Part shown: one piece after another, positions 6,774 through 14,387 of the stretch | Layout: each line of letters starts with the position of its first letter | How positions within the stretch are numbered: the first letter of the stretch is position 1 | Source: Vitreoscilla sp. | GTDB taxonomy: Bacteria; Pseudomonadota; Gammaproteobacteria; Burkholderiales; Neisseriaceae | DNA length: 23,504 nt | NCBI GenBank assembly: GCA_030150505.1 | Contig: JASLFS010000067.1 | Span: forward strand, 1 to 23,504 | Direction of reading: 5' to 3' | Position numbers and translations under genes: made by a program | Notes under the pieces: generated by a model | Seen by the model: only the letters and a program-made list of their open reading frames with translations | What the model was told of the DNA's origin: nothing | Databases searched by the model: none

Positions 6774-8426
6774 TTACTTAACTTCTTCTAAATAGCGCTC
6801 TCGAATCAATTTTTTGTTAATTTTACCTACACTGGTTTTAGGTAGTTCATCACAGACAATAATACTATCTGGCATGCCATAAGGGCCTATTTTCCCCTGA
6901 TCAATAGCATCTTGAACAATTGCCTTAATATCATTACCGGTTATGTTATCTTTAAATTCATCATTTAAAGCAACCAATGCCACAGGGCGCTCACCCCACT
7001 TTGCATGCTCAACACCAATGACAGCCACATCTCTTACTGCTTCATGGTGAGCAATAATATTTTCAATTGCCAAAGAAGAAACCCATTCTCCGCCAGATTT
7101 AATAACATCTTTTAATCTATCCGTTACTTGCAACCAATTATCAGGGCTAATATAACCTACATCTTTGGTATGCAACCATCCTCCTTGCCACAAATCATCA
7201 GATGATTCTTTATCGTACAAATAGCCCTGAGTTAACCATGGCGCACGAACGATAATTTCACCAGTGTATTTTTTATTATGTGGTAAGGTTCGCATATTCT
7301 CATCGATAATTTCTATGCTCACCAATGGGATTGATTTTCCTGTTCGAGTTCTCATTTCAACAGCATCATCAATATCCTGCTCCAAATCCGCGCTACTTAA
7401 TTGAGCCAACGTTAAAACAGGACAAGTTTCGGACATACCATAACCAGTAAAAACATCTACACCGCGTTGTATCGCTCTTTTTGCCAAACTATCAGAAAGA
7501 CTCGAACCACCAATAATCATTTTCAGCTGGCTCAAATCAACATTAGTGCTGTCGTCATCATCCAATAACATTTGCAATATTGTGGGCACACAGTGTGTGA
7601 ATGTTACTTTTTCCTGTTGAATCAAATTCAACAACTCTTTCGCTAAGTAGCGTCCGGGATAAACTTGTTTAATTCCAAGCATGGTAGCAATGTAAGGCAG
7701 CCCCCAAGCATGAACGTGGAACATTGGCGTCATTGGCATGTAAACATCTTCTCGATGCAGCCTTCCCTGCATAAAGGACGTTCCCAAGGCCGCTGTCACA
7801 CTTAATGTATGTAAAACCAATTGTCGATGGCTAAAATAAACCCCTTTTGGCAAACCTGTCGTTCCTGTTGTATAGAAAGTCGTTGCACGGGTATTTTCAT
7901 CAAAATCAGGGAAATAACATTTACTAGAAACGGAATTTAACAGCTCCTCATATTCCCCAATGCACTCATTTGGCTTGGCTTGGTTATCATCGGTTAACCA
8001 AATAACTTTTTTAACCGTGCTTAAAGATGGTTTAATTTTTTGATACACATCCCAAAAGTCCGAGTTAATTAATAATATATCGGCTTTAGCATGATTTAAA
8101 ACATAAATAATCTGATCATTAGACAAACGAATATTGACTGTTTGTAAAATCATTTGAGACATTGGCACAGCAAAAAAACACTCTAAATATCGATGGCTAT
8201 CCCAGTCCATCATTGCAATTGTTTGGTTGGGTTCTAAACGAAGATTTTTTAGAACATTACCTAATCGCTCAATTCGTTTAAAAAACTCACCGTATTGAAT
8301 TCTTTTTTGATTTCTAAAAACAATTTCCTGCTTGTCATCATGACTTTTGGCAGTAATAAATAATTGTTTAATTAATAAAGGGTAATTGTAAGCTTGGTTC
8401 GCAGAATATGTATTTTTTAGTTGCAT
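6774..8426 (-). CDS. Medium/long-chain fatty-acid CoA ligase, AlkK-like
   Basis: This is a 550-residue ANL-superfamily adenylate-forming enzyme. The P-loop-like signature is YTTGTTGLPKG (185-195), the adenine-binding segment GYGMSET (328-334), the hinge region GWLHTKDVGYISPDNWLQVTDRLKDVIKSGGEW (416-448), and the catalytic Lys535 in TSVGKINKK. The overall pattern, including MTPMFHVHAWGLPY, resembles AlkK and 3-methylmercaptopropionyl-CoA ligase (DmdB) relatives rather than FadD. It should activate a free fatty or short thio-acid to its CoA ester through an acyl-AMP in the cytoplasm; the chain length is not readable. AGAGGAG lies 7-8 nt before ATG 8426. It is a single-gene unit ending at 6712-6733. 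Confidence 0.92.
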   Translation of the reverse strand: MQLKNTYSANQAYNYPLLIKQLFITAKSHDDKQEIVFRNQKRIQYGEFFKRIERLGNVLKNLRLEPNQTIAMMDWDSHRYLECFFAVPMSQMILQTVNIRLSNDQIIYVLNHAKADILLINSDFWDVYQKIKPSLSTVKKVIWLTDDNQAKPNECIGEYEELLNSVSSKCYFPDFDENTRATTFYTTGTTGLPKGVYFSHRQLVLHTLSVTAALGTSFMQGRLHREDVYMPMTPMFHVHAWGLPYIATMLGIKQVYPGRYLAKELLNLIQQEKVTFTHCVPTILQMLLDDDDSTNVDLSQLKMIIGGSSLSDSLAKRAIQRGVDVFTGYGMSETCPVLTLAQLSSADLEQDIDDAVEMRTRTGKSIPLVSIEIIDENMRTLPHNKKYTGEIIVRAPWLTQGYLYDKESSDDLWQGGWLHTKDVGYISPDNWLQVTDRLKDVIKSGGEWVSSLAIENIIAHHEAVRDVAVIGVEHAKWGERPVALVALNDEFKDNITGNDIKAIVQDAIDQGKIGPYGMPDSIIVCDELPKTSVGKINKKLIRERYLEEVK

Positions 8427-8571
8427 TTTTTATTCTCCTCTTTGTGATAATTATTCTTGTCTTACCAATAACCATTCAACCATAGTAAACAAATTTACGC
8501 AAAATATAACAACATAGCATTAACCCTAATCATATTTTCATCAAAATCAACCACTTTATAACAAATACAAA

Positions 8572-8612
8572 AAGGGCTAAATTATCTATTTTAAATAGAA
8601 AACTTAGCCCTT
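8572..8612 (-). terminator. Intrinsic terminator downstream of efp
   Basis: A 9-bp stem AAGGGCTAA/TTAGCCCTT (8572-8580 with 8604-8612) has a nested TCTATTT/AAATAGA element in the loop. On the minus strand the stem runs into CCCTTTTTG, a usable T tract. It ends the earP-efp transcript. Confidence 0.7.
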
Positions 8613-8633
8613 CTTTGAATTTCATACGGCAAA

Positions 8634-8658
8634 CAATGGTTACATTATAGAACCATTG
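8634..8658 (-). repeat. Short inverted repeat just after the efp stop
   Basis: CAATGGTT (8634-8641) and AACCATTG (8651-8658) form an 8-bp hairpin with a 9-nt loop, 11 nt past the efp stop. There is no T tract, so it is more likely an mRNA 3'-end hairpin than a terminator by itself. Confidence 0.5.
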
Positions 8659-8668
8659 CAATTAAGCA

Positions 8669-9229
8669 TTAAGCGCGCTTACGGAATTCACCAGTACGAG
8701 TATCAATTTCAATTTTCTCACCATTCTCAACGAATGCAGGAACTGAAATTTCAGCACCACCAACCAAACGAGCTGGCTTCATTACTTTACCTGAAGTATC
8801 GCCTTTAACTGCTGGCTCAGTATATTCAACTTCACGTACAACAATTGTTGGCATTTCAACAGAAATAGCACGGCCATCATAGAAAGTCACTTCACAAGTT
8901 TCTTCCATGCCATCAACGATGTAGTTTAAAGCATCGCCCATGTTTTCAGCTTCAACTTCATATTGATTAAACTCTGTATCCATAAATACATACATTGGAT
9001 CTGCAAAGTAAGAGTATTGACATTGCTTGCGATCAAGAACCACAACATCAAATTTTTCATCTGCTTTATAAACTGTTTCTGTTGCTGCACCTGATAACAA
9101 GTTTTTAAGCTTCATTTTTACTACAGCCGAATTGCGACCTGATTTGTTATATTCAGCTTTCTGAACAACCATTGGCTCTCCGCCAACCATAAATACGTTA
9201 CCTGCGCGTAGCTCTTGTGCAGTTTTCAT
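8669..9229 (-). CDS. efp: Translation elongation factor P, Arg32 type
   Basis: EF-P binds stalled ribosomes between the P and E sites and relieves arrest at consecutive prolines. The 186-residue protein has the three beta-barrel domains of the family; the C-terminal signature is GEKIEIDTRTGEF. The tip of domain I reads YNKSGRNSA with Arg at residue 32. Arg32 is the form modified by rhamnose through EarP, not the lysine form modified by EpmA. The earP gene immediately upstream supports this. GGAA lies about 8 nt before ATG 9229. It is 37 nt from earP and likely co-transcribed; a terminator follows at 8572-8612. Confidence 0.98.
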   Translation of the reverse strand: MKTAQELRAGNVFMVGGEPMVVQKAEYNKSGRNSAVVKMKLKNLLSGAATETVYKADEKFDVVVLDRKQCQYSYFADPMYVFMDTEFNQYEVEAENMGDALNYIVDGMEETCEVTFYDGRAISVEMPTIVVREVEYTEPAVKGDTSGKVMKPARLVGGAEISVPAFVENGEKIEIDTRTGEFRKRA

Positions 9230-9266
9230 AATTCATTCCAAAAAAATTAGTCGAGGACAATAAACG

Positions 9267-10424
9267 TCAGTATTTTACCTTGCTTTTAATTAAACTGGCT
9301 AGTTTTTGTATTGCACTCTCTTGCTGAAGGAGGTTCATAGACCACTTTGCAGAGCAATTAGACCATGCTTGCCATTGCTCTTTAATGCTTAACCAGTTAT
9401 CGACTATATCGGTGGTACTCACCACTTTATCTTCATCATTGATACTTAGAGATAAAAACTGAATAGACTCTAGTAAGTCTTCAGGCAGCCCTTGATAAAT
9501 GAGCTGATTAAATGCCTCAAGCTTTTCTAAATGCACCTTTTCTTCTTGTTGGTAGATATGCCATAAAAAAGGCTTTTGTGTAAATTGCGCCCGTACAAAG
9601 CTCTCTTCACCACGAATAAACAAAAAGTCTGCTACCCATAATAAACAATCAAAATCCGACTGTTTAACCATAGGCAATAAATATGCAGTTAAATTGCCAT
9701 TTTGACTTGCAAATGCGACATCCTGACTAGCATCTAAAGCAAAAGTATCACACAGTATTTTCCAAACATCCGGATTACTAATTAGCAACTCTATTTTTTC
9801 ATTACTCTGCTCTAATGCCATAAACCAATATGGCCAGTTTTTTGTTGGGTATGTAAACAAAAACACACTGAAAGCATCAGTTTTGATTGGCAGCCCCAAT
9901 AATTGACGAAATTCTTGTTTTTTCTGATTATTAAAGGCCTGATACCGATTCAGGTAATCTTGTTCGCGTATCAATCCACCCATTTTGTCGTCAAAGCCGA
10001 GAAAATAAAAATACTTCTCTAAACCATTACTTTGCAAAGATGGCATGAGATGAATATCTTTTGCCCAATCTTCTGCAGTTAAATATTCTAAATTCAACCA
10101 AATATCAGTGGTATTTTCCATACGCTCTAAAACAAAATTAGGCAAATCACACCCAAATGTTTCAATCACCCATTTTGGCTGAGGTACTTTAGACAATGTT
10201 TTTTCTAATAAATCATCCCAAAGCACAACCTGAATACCATCTAAAACTTGCTCTCTCATCGAGATATTGCACTGTGGTACCAGTTTACTTAATGCATGTA
10301 AATTATCTATTATCAAAGTAATCGGCAGGTTTTCCTCTTCTTTTAACAACTTACAAAGCCGCCATGAAACACCGACATCACCTAAATTATCAATCACTCG
10401 GCAAAACACCCAACCTAATGCCAT
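9267..10424 (-). CDS. earP: EF-P arginine rhamnosyltransferase EarP
   Basis: EarP transfers rhamnose from dTDP-beta-L-rhamnose to Arg32 of EF-P, an inverting arginine glycosylation in the cytoplasm. The 385-residue protein has the family's N-terminal segment with Asp12 and Asp16 (RVIDNLGDVGVSWRL) and the nucleotide-binding RGEESFVRAQ (271-280), where Glu273 matches the known catalytic/binding Glu. These are the residues reported as essential in the Pseudomonas and Neisseria enzymes. AAAGG lies 7 nt before ATG 10424. It leads the earP-efp unit, reading away from gyrA. A DNA-uptake-like 12-mer (11/12) lies inside it at 9480-9491. The dTDP-rhamnose synthesis genes are not in this window. Confidence 0.96.
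   Translation of the reverse strand: MALGWVFCRVIDNLGDVGVSWRLCKLLKEEENLPITLIIDNLHALSKLVPQCNISMREQVLDGIQVVLWDDLLEKTLSKVPQPKWVIETFGCDLPNFVLERMENTTDIWLNLEYLTAEDWAKDIHLMPSLQSNGLEKYFYFLGFDDKMGGLIREQDYLNRYQAFNNQKKQEFRQLLGLPIKTDAFSVFLFTYPTKNWPYWFMALEQSNEKIELLISNPDVWKILCDTFALDASQDVAFASQNGNLTAYLLPMVKQSDFDCLLWVADFLFIRGEESFVRAQFTQKPFLWHIYQQEEKVHLEKLEAFNQLIYQGLPEDLLESIQFLSLSINDEDKVVSTTDIVDNWLSIKEQWQAWSNCSAKWSMNLLQQESAIQKLASLIKSKVKY
9480..9491 (-). repeat. Near-exact DNA uptake sequence (11/12)
   Basis: On the minus strand this reads GGGCTGCCTGAA, one base from AGGCTGCCTGAA. It lies inside earP. Confidence 0.55.
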
Positions 10425-10476
10425 TTATAAACCTTTTATAACGTTAAAAAATATTTAAATACAAATAAAATTTAAA

Positions 10477-10489
10477 AGTCAATATTGAC
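10477..10489 (-). promoter_or_regulatory. Possible earP promoter -35 inside a 12-bp palindrome
   Basis: GTCAATATTGAC (10478-10489) is a perfect palindrome 53 nt upstream of the earP ATG. On the minus strand it contains TTGACT (plus 10477-10482), followed after 17 nt by the weak -10 TTTAAA. The palindrome could be an operator for a dimeric repressor. The -10 match is poor. Confidence 0.3.
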
Positions 10490-10498
10490 AAATAAAAA

Positions 10499-10507
10499 AT
10501 ATCCACA
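10499..10507 (+). promoter_or_regulatory. DnaA-box-like 9-mer (8/9)
   Basis: ATATCCACA differs from the consensus TTATCCACA only at the first base. It is 170-200 nt from the tighter DnaA-box cluster in the same spacer. Confidence 0.4.
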
Positions 10508-10675
10508 AACATCCAAGCCACTCAACATGAAATATTACAATACTAACTAATTAACATATTTTATACGCATAAAAAATTAACATATTGAAAAATAAGGGTT
10601 TTTAATTTGGCTTAATTTTTATTCAATCATGCTAGTAACGTTGATTTATCTAGCTTTTAATCACCTATTACTTTT
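10508..10675. other. AT-rich central part of the earP-gyrA spacer
   Basis: The 10425-10896 spacer holds no gene. This central part is very AT-rich, with runs such as TTTTTAATTTGGCTTAATTTTT, and separates two groups of DnaA-box-like sites. No hairpin terminator or small ORF with a ribosome-binding site was seen. Confidence 0.5.
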
Positions 10676-10710
10676 TAATCCACAACCTTATCCACAGATT
10701 TTGTGTATAA
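10676..10710. promoter_or_regulatory. Cluster of three DnaA boxes
   Basis: TAATCCACA (10676-10684, 8/9), TTATCCACA (10688-10696, perfect, plus strand) and TGTGTATAA (10702-10710, perfect TTATACACA on the minus strand) fall within 35 bp. The two perfect boxes face each other across 5 bp. The cluster is about 145 nt upstream of the gyrA -10 element. Confidence 0.65.
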
Positions 10711-10820
10711 ATATTGATATTAATAAATCGCCGATTACTTTACATTCACGATAACAGCTTTTTAATTAATCTCATTTAATCTTCATTCATGCAGCACTAA
10801 TCAATATAAATATTCTCTGC

Positions 10821-10895
10821 GTTGTGCACCCTCTCAAACAAGTGAAAATTATGCTATAATTTAGCGTTATTTTCACTTATTTGATAGCGCACAAC
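10821..10895. repeat. Long imperfect inverted repeat around the gyrA promoter
   Basis: The outer arms GTTGTGC (10821-10827) and GCACAAC (10889-10895) pair 7/7. The inner arms 10834-10849 and 10869-10884 pair 15/16 (TCAAAcAAGTGAAAAT). The 19-nt centre (10850-10868) contains the -10 hexamer. The left arm lies in the -35 zone and the right arm forms almost the whole 5' leader, ending 1 nt before the gyrA ATG. Confidence 0.8.
10852..10860 (+). promoter_or_regulatory. Extended -10 promoter of gyrA
   Basis: TGCTATAAT is a perfect extended -10 (TGn plus TATAAT at 10855-10860). No TTGACA-like hexamer is found 16-18 nt upstream. Transcription should begin near 10867, giving a leader of about 30 nt. 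Confidence 0.7.
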
Positions 10896-10896
10896 A

Positions 10897-13632
10897 ATGA
10901 CCGATTCTATTTTTGCAAAGGAAACCATTGCCATTAGTCTTGAGGAGGAGATGCGCCGTTCCTACTTAGACTACGCGATGAGCGTAATTATTGGGCGTGC
11001 ATTACCTGACGTTCGAGACGGTTTGAAACCAGTACACCGTCGAGTATTGTATGCTATGCACGAGTTAAATAATGACTGGAACCGCGCATATAAGAAATCG
11101 GCTCGTATCGTTGGTGACGTTATCGGTAAATATCACCCTCACGGTGATACTGCAGTGTATGACACCATTGTCCGCATGGCACAAAATTTCTCTATGCGTT
11201 ATATGCTAGTTGATGGCCAAGGTAACTTCGGCTCTATTGACGGGGATAGCGCAGCTGCAATGCGTTATACCGAAATCCGCATGGCTAAAATAGCCCATGA
11301 GCTGTTAGCTGATATTGAAAAAGAAACTGTGGATTTTGGCCCTAACTATGATGGTTCAGAACATGAACCTCTTATTCTACCGGCCCGCGTTCCAACATTA
11401 TTGGTTAATGGTAGTTCTGGTATTGCTGTTGGTATGGCAACCAATATTCCACCTCATAACCTAAATGAAGTGATTGATGCATCAGTGGCTTTACTAGAAA
11501 ATGAAGATTTAACCATTGATGATTTGATTGAATACATCCCCGCCCCTGACTTCCCAACAGGTGCAACTATTTATGGTTTATCTGGCGTAAGACAAGGTTA
11601 TCGAACTGGCCGTGGTCGTGTTGTTATGCGAGGAAAAACCCACATTGAAGCCATTGGTAAATCCAATGAACGTGAAGCCATTATTATTGACGAGATTCCA
11701 TATCAAGTTAATAAAGCAAAATTAGTTGAAAAAATTGGTGAATTAGTTCGCGAGAAAGCCATTGAAGGCATTTCTGACTTACGTGATGAATCTGACAAAT
11801 CAGGCATGCGCGTTGTTATTGAACTAAAACGCAATGAAAATGCTGAGGTGGTTCTAAATCAACTATATAAAATGACTCAGCTACAAGATAGCTTCGGCAT
11901 TAATATGGTAGCGTTGGTTGATGGCCAACCACGTCTATTGAACTTAAAACAAATTCTCCATGAGTTTTTACGTCATCGCCGTGAAGTAGTCACTCGCAGA
12001 ACATTATTTGAATTGAAAAAAGCGCGTGAGCGTGGTCATATTTTAGAAGGTTTGGCAGTTGCGCTATCTAATGTGGATGAAATTATCGCATTAATTAAAG
12101 CCAGTGCAACGCCTCCTGAAGCTAAAGCAGCTTTGTTATCACGCACTTGGCGCTCAAGCCTTGTTGAAGAGATGCTTAGCCGCGTTGAAGCTGATATCGA
12201 CATGGTCAAGCCAGATGGCTTAGAAGCTCATATGGGCTTACAAGCAAATGGCTATGTTTTGAGTGAAGCACAAGCTCAAGCCATTTTAGAAATGCGACTA
12301 CAACGTCTAACTGGTTTAGAACAAGATAAAATTGTTGGTGAATACAAAGATATCATGGCTGTTATTCTCGACTTATTGGATATTTTGGCGAAACCAGAGC
12401 GTGTTAACCAAATCATTCATGATGAATTGATTGCTATTAAAAATCAATTTGGTGATGGTCGTTTATCTGAAATCAATCCATTTGGTGGCGATATTGCTGA
12501 TGAAGATTTGATTCCACCACAAGAAATGGTTGTCACTCTAACTCATACTGGATACATCAAAGCTCAACCAGTAACGGATTACCAAGCTCAGCGCCGTGGT
12601 GGTCGCGGTAAACAAGCGACAGCAACCAAAGAAGAAGATTTTATTGAAACATTATTTGTAGCCAATACCCACGATTACTTATTGTGCTTCACCAACTTTG
12701 GTCGTTGTCATTGGATTAAGGTTTACAACTTACCACAAGGTGGTCGTAATAGCCGAGGTCGTCCAGTTAATAACGTGCTGGAAATCCAAGAAGGTGAAAA
12801 AATCAGTGCCATTCTGCCAGTTAAAGAATTCACTGAAAATGAATACGTTTTCATGGCAACAGCCAATGGTATTGTTAAGAAAACACCTCTCGTTGACTTC
12901 TCTCGTCCTAGAACAGCTGGCATTATTGCCATTAGCTTAGATGAAAATGATAGCTTAATTGGTGCTGAAAAAACTTCAGGCAGCCATGAAGTTATGCTAT
13001 TTTCAAACAATGGTAAGGCTGTTCGCTTTAATGAATACCATGATGATAATAGTACTGAAGTTGAAACTGATGAAGTTGATGTATTAGAAGACAACTTAGA
13101 CGATACCAATATCACTCTAAAAGGTAACAAAGGCGTACGCCCAATGGGACGTAATGCCCGTGGTGTTCGTGGTATGAAACTAGCAGAAAATGCTCATGTT
13201 ATCAGCCTATTGGTTCGTGACGATGTAGAAGATTCTGAAAAATTGATTTTAACAGCCACTGAAAATGGTTATGGCAAGCGTACTCCTGCAACTGATTACC
13301 GACTTTCAAGTCGTGGCACTCAAGGTGTTATTGCTATTGATACCGGTGATCGAAATGGTGATTTAGTTGCTGCAGCATTGGTTGCTGAAAGCGATGACCT
13401 CATGCTAATTACTTCTGGTGGCGTACTTATTCGTACCAAAGTAGAAGAAGTTCGTGAAACGGGTCGAGCAGCACAAGGTGTACGTTTAATTAACCTTGAT
13501 GAAAATGAAAAATTGGTTTGTTTGGAGCGCATTGCCGAATCTGATGAAGATGATGACGTTGTTGATGTAGAAGACGTAGAATCTACAGAAGAAATTAATG
13601 CGACAGAACCAACAGAAACAAGTGATGAATAA
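10897..13632 (+). CDS. gyrA: DNA gyrase subunit A
   Basis: GyrA is the breakage-reunion subunit of the A2B2 gyrase that adds negative supercoils. The 911-residue protein has the winged-helix/tower/coiled-coil core with catalytic Tyr124 (AAMRYTE; E. coli Tyr122) and the C-terminal beta-pinwheel with the GyrA box QRRGGRG (565-571). The quinolone region reads HPHGDTAVYD: Thr85 replaces E. coli Ser83 and Asp89 matches Asp87. It is longer than E. coli GyrA because of an acidic insertion in the pinwheel (coded near 13031-13110) and a very acidic tail (ESDEDDDVVDVEDVESTEE). There is no Shine-Dalgarno before ATG 10897; the leader is short and AT-rich. It is a single gene between its promoter and the 13655-13682 terminator. 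Confidence 0.98.
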   Translation: MTDSIFAKETIAISLEEEMRRSYLDYAMSVIIGRALPDVRDGLKPVHRRVLYAMHELNNDWNRAYKKSARIVGDVIGKYHPHGDTAVYDTIVRMAQNFSMRYMLVDGQGNFGSIDGDSAAAMRYTEIRMAKIAHELLADIEKETVDFGPNYDGSEHEPLILPARVPTLLVNGSSGIAVGMATNIPPHNLNEVIDASVALLENEDLTIDDLIEYIPAPDFPTGATIYGLSGVRQGYRTGRGRVVMRGKTHIEAIGKSNEREAIIIDEIPYQVNKAKLVEKIGELVREKAIEGISDLRDESDKSGMRVVIELKRNENAEVVLNQLYKMTQLQDSFGINMVALVDGQPRLLNLKQILHEFLRHRREVVTRRTLFELKKARERGHILEGLAVALSNVDEIIALIKASATPPEAKAALLSRTWRSSLVEEMLSRVEADIDMVKPDGLEAHMGLQANGYVLSEAQAQAILEMRLQRLTGLEQDKIVGEYKDIMAVILDLLDILAKPERVNQIIHDELIAIKNQFGDGRLSEINPFGGDIADEDLIPPQEMVVTLTHTGYIKAQPVTDYQAQRRGGRGKQATATKEEDFIETLFVANTHDYLLCFTNFGRCHWIKVYNLPQGGRNSRGRPVNNVLEIQEGEKISAILPVKEFTENEYVFMATANGIVKKTPLVDFSRPRTAGIIAISLDENDSLIGAEKTSGSHEVMLFSNNGKAVRFNEYHDDNSTEVETDEVDVLEDNLDDTNITLKGNKGVRPMGRNARGVRGMKLAENAHVISLLVRDDVEDSEKLILTATENGYGKRTPATDYRLSSRGTQGVIAIDTGDRNGDLVAAALVAESDDLMLITSGGVLIRTKVEEVRETGRAAQGVRLINLDENEKLVCLERIAESDEDDDVVDVEDVESTEEINATEPTETSDE
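12975..12986 (-). repeat. Near-exact DNA uptake sequence (11/12)
   Basis: On the minus strand this reads TGGCTGCCTGAA, differing from AGGCTGCCTGAA at the first base. It lies inside gyrA. Confidence 0.55.
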
Positions 13633-13654
13633 TTAGTAACCAATTGTTCAAATA

Positions 13655-13682
13655 AAAAATGCCCTCTTTGGAGGGCATTTTT
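13655..13682. terminator. Strong terminator between gyrA and the HdeD-like gene
   Basis: A 12-bp perfect stem with a TTTG loop (13655-13666 with 13671-13682, core GCCCTC/GAGGGC) ends in ATTTTTATT on the plus strand and in a T run on the minus strand. It sits 22 nt after the gyrA stop and 51 nt after the end of the convergent gene, so it can serve both. Confidence 0.93.
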
Positions 13683-13733
13683 ATTAGCTATAATGGCTAA
13701 TACACTAATAATTAAAATCAATATTGATGCTAA

Positions 13734-14288
13734 TTATAATTTTCTAATAATAGATGCTAGAGTCAACAAGTTAATGCCTTGAATAAATAAATCAAGGCCT
13801 AACATCAATCCAAGAACCCATAAGGGTGAAGTGGGATTGGTACCAATCAAAAATCCAGTAACTAACAACAAAATACCGGAAATCAATAACCATCCCCAGC
13901 CTTGAATCTGCTTCAATTGAAAGGCGCTCGTTATTCTCACGATTCCACCTGCAATTAAAAAAACAGCTAGCAACCAAGTTAATACTGAAGCTGTCGCTAA
14001 CGGTGCTTTAAAAGCAAATACCCCTGCCATAGCATACAGCAACCCAAATAATAACCAAACCCAGCGACGCCATCCAACCAAACTAAATGATGCGATAACT
14101 TGTAAAGCACCACCAAAAATCATGACAAAACCAAACAAGAAAACAGAAGTTATTGTAGCAATGTTGGTAAATGCAATAAAAAGTAAACCACTAATCGTTA
14201 ACATTATGCCTAAAACCAGTAACAATATCCGACTACTTTTAATACGCTCCATGAGAATTTCATGAACATGATGATAGTTTTCTGACAT
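13734..14288 (-). CDS. HdeD-family (DUF308) inner-membrane protein
   Basis: The 184-residue protein is almost entirely six membrane helices (about 21-40, 45-68, 76-94, 100-122, 131-149, 155-180), in three similar pairs with recurring G-G or L-x-G-G turns, the pattern of HdeD/DUF308 proteins. E. coli HdeD is linked to acid resistance at high cell density; a role here is not established. The N-terminal 20 residues are cytoplasmic and His-rich (YHHVHE). AAAGGAAAG lies just before ATG 14288. It is 99 nt downstream of the dedA-like gene, on the same strand, and may be read from that transcript. Confidence 0.85.
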   Translation of the reverse strand: MSENYHHVHEILMERIKSSRILLLVLGIMLTISGLLFIAFTNIATITSVFLFGFVMIFGGALQVIASFSLVGWRRWVWLLFGLLYAMAGVFAFKAPLATASVLTWLLAVFLIAGGIVRITSAFQLKQIQGWGWLLISGILLLVTGFLIGTNPTSPLWVLGLMLGLDLFIQGINLLTLASIIRKL

Positions 14289-14387
14289 CTACTTTCCTTT
14301 CACAGCATAATAAAAATGATTCAAAATGATTTAACATCTCCATCTAAACATTATTTTTATTCAATCGCATTATTTAATATTGGAAAT

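Noticed and set aside
10425..10896. Calling the spacer oriC outright
   Set aside because: DnaA boxes and AT-richness fit, but genes on both sides are mostly on the minus strand with no strand switch, dnaA/dnaN are absent, and GC skew cannot be computed here.
12723..13130. 135-codon minus-strand ORF opposite gyrA
   Set aside because: It is antisense to the conserved gyrA C-terminal domain, Ser/Leu-rich with no recognisable motif, and has no ribosome-binding site. The same applies to 13320-13721.
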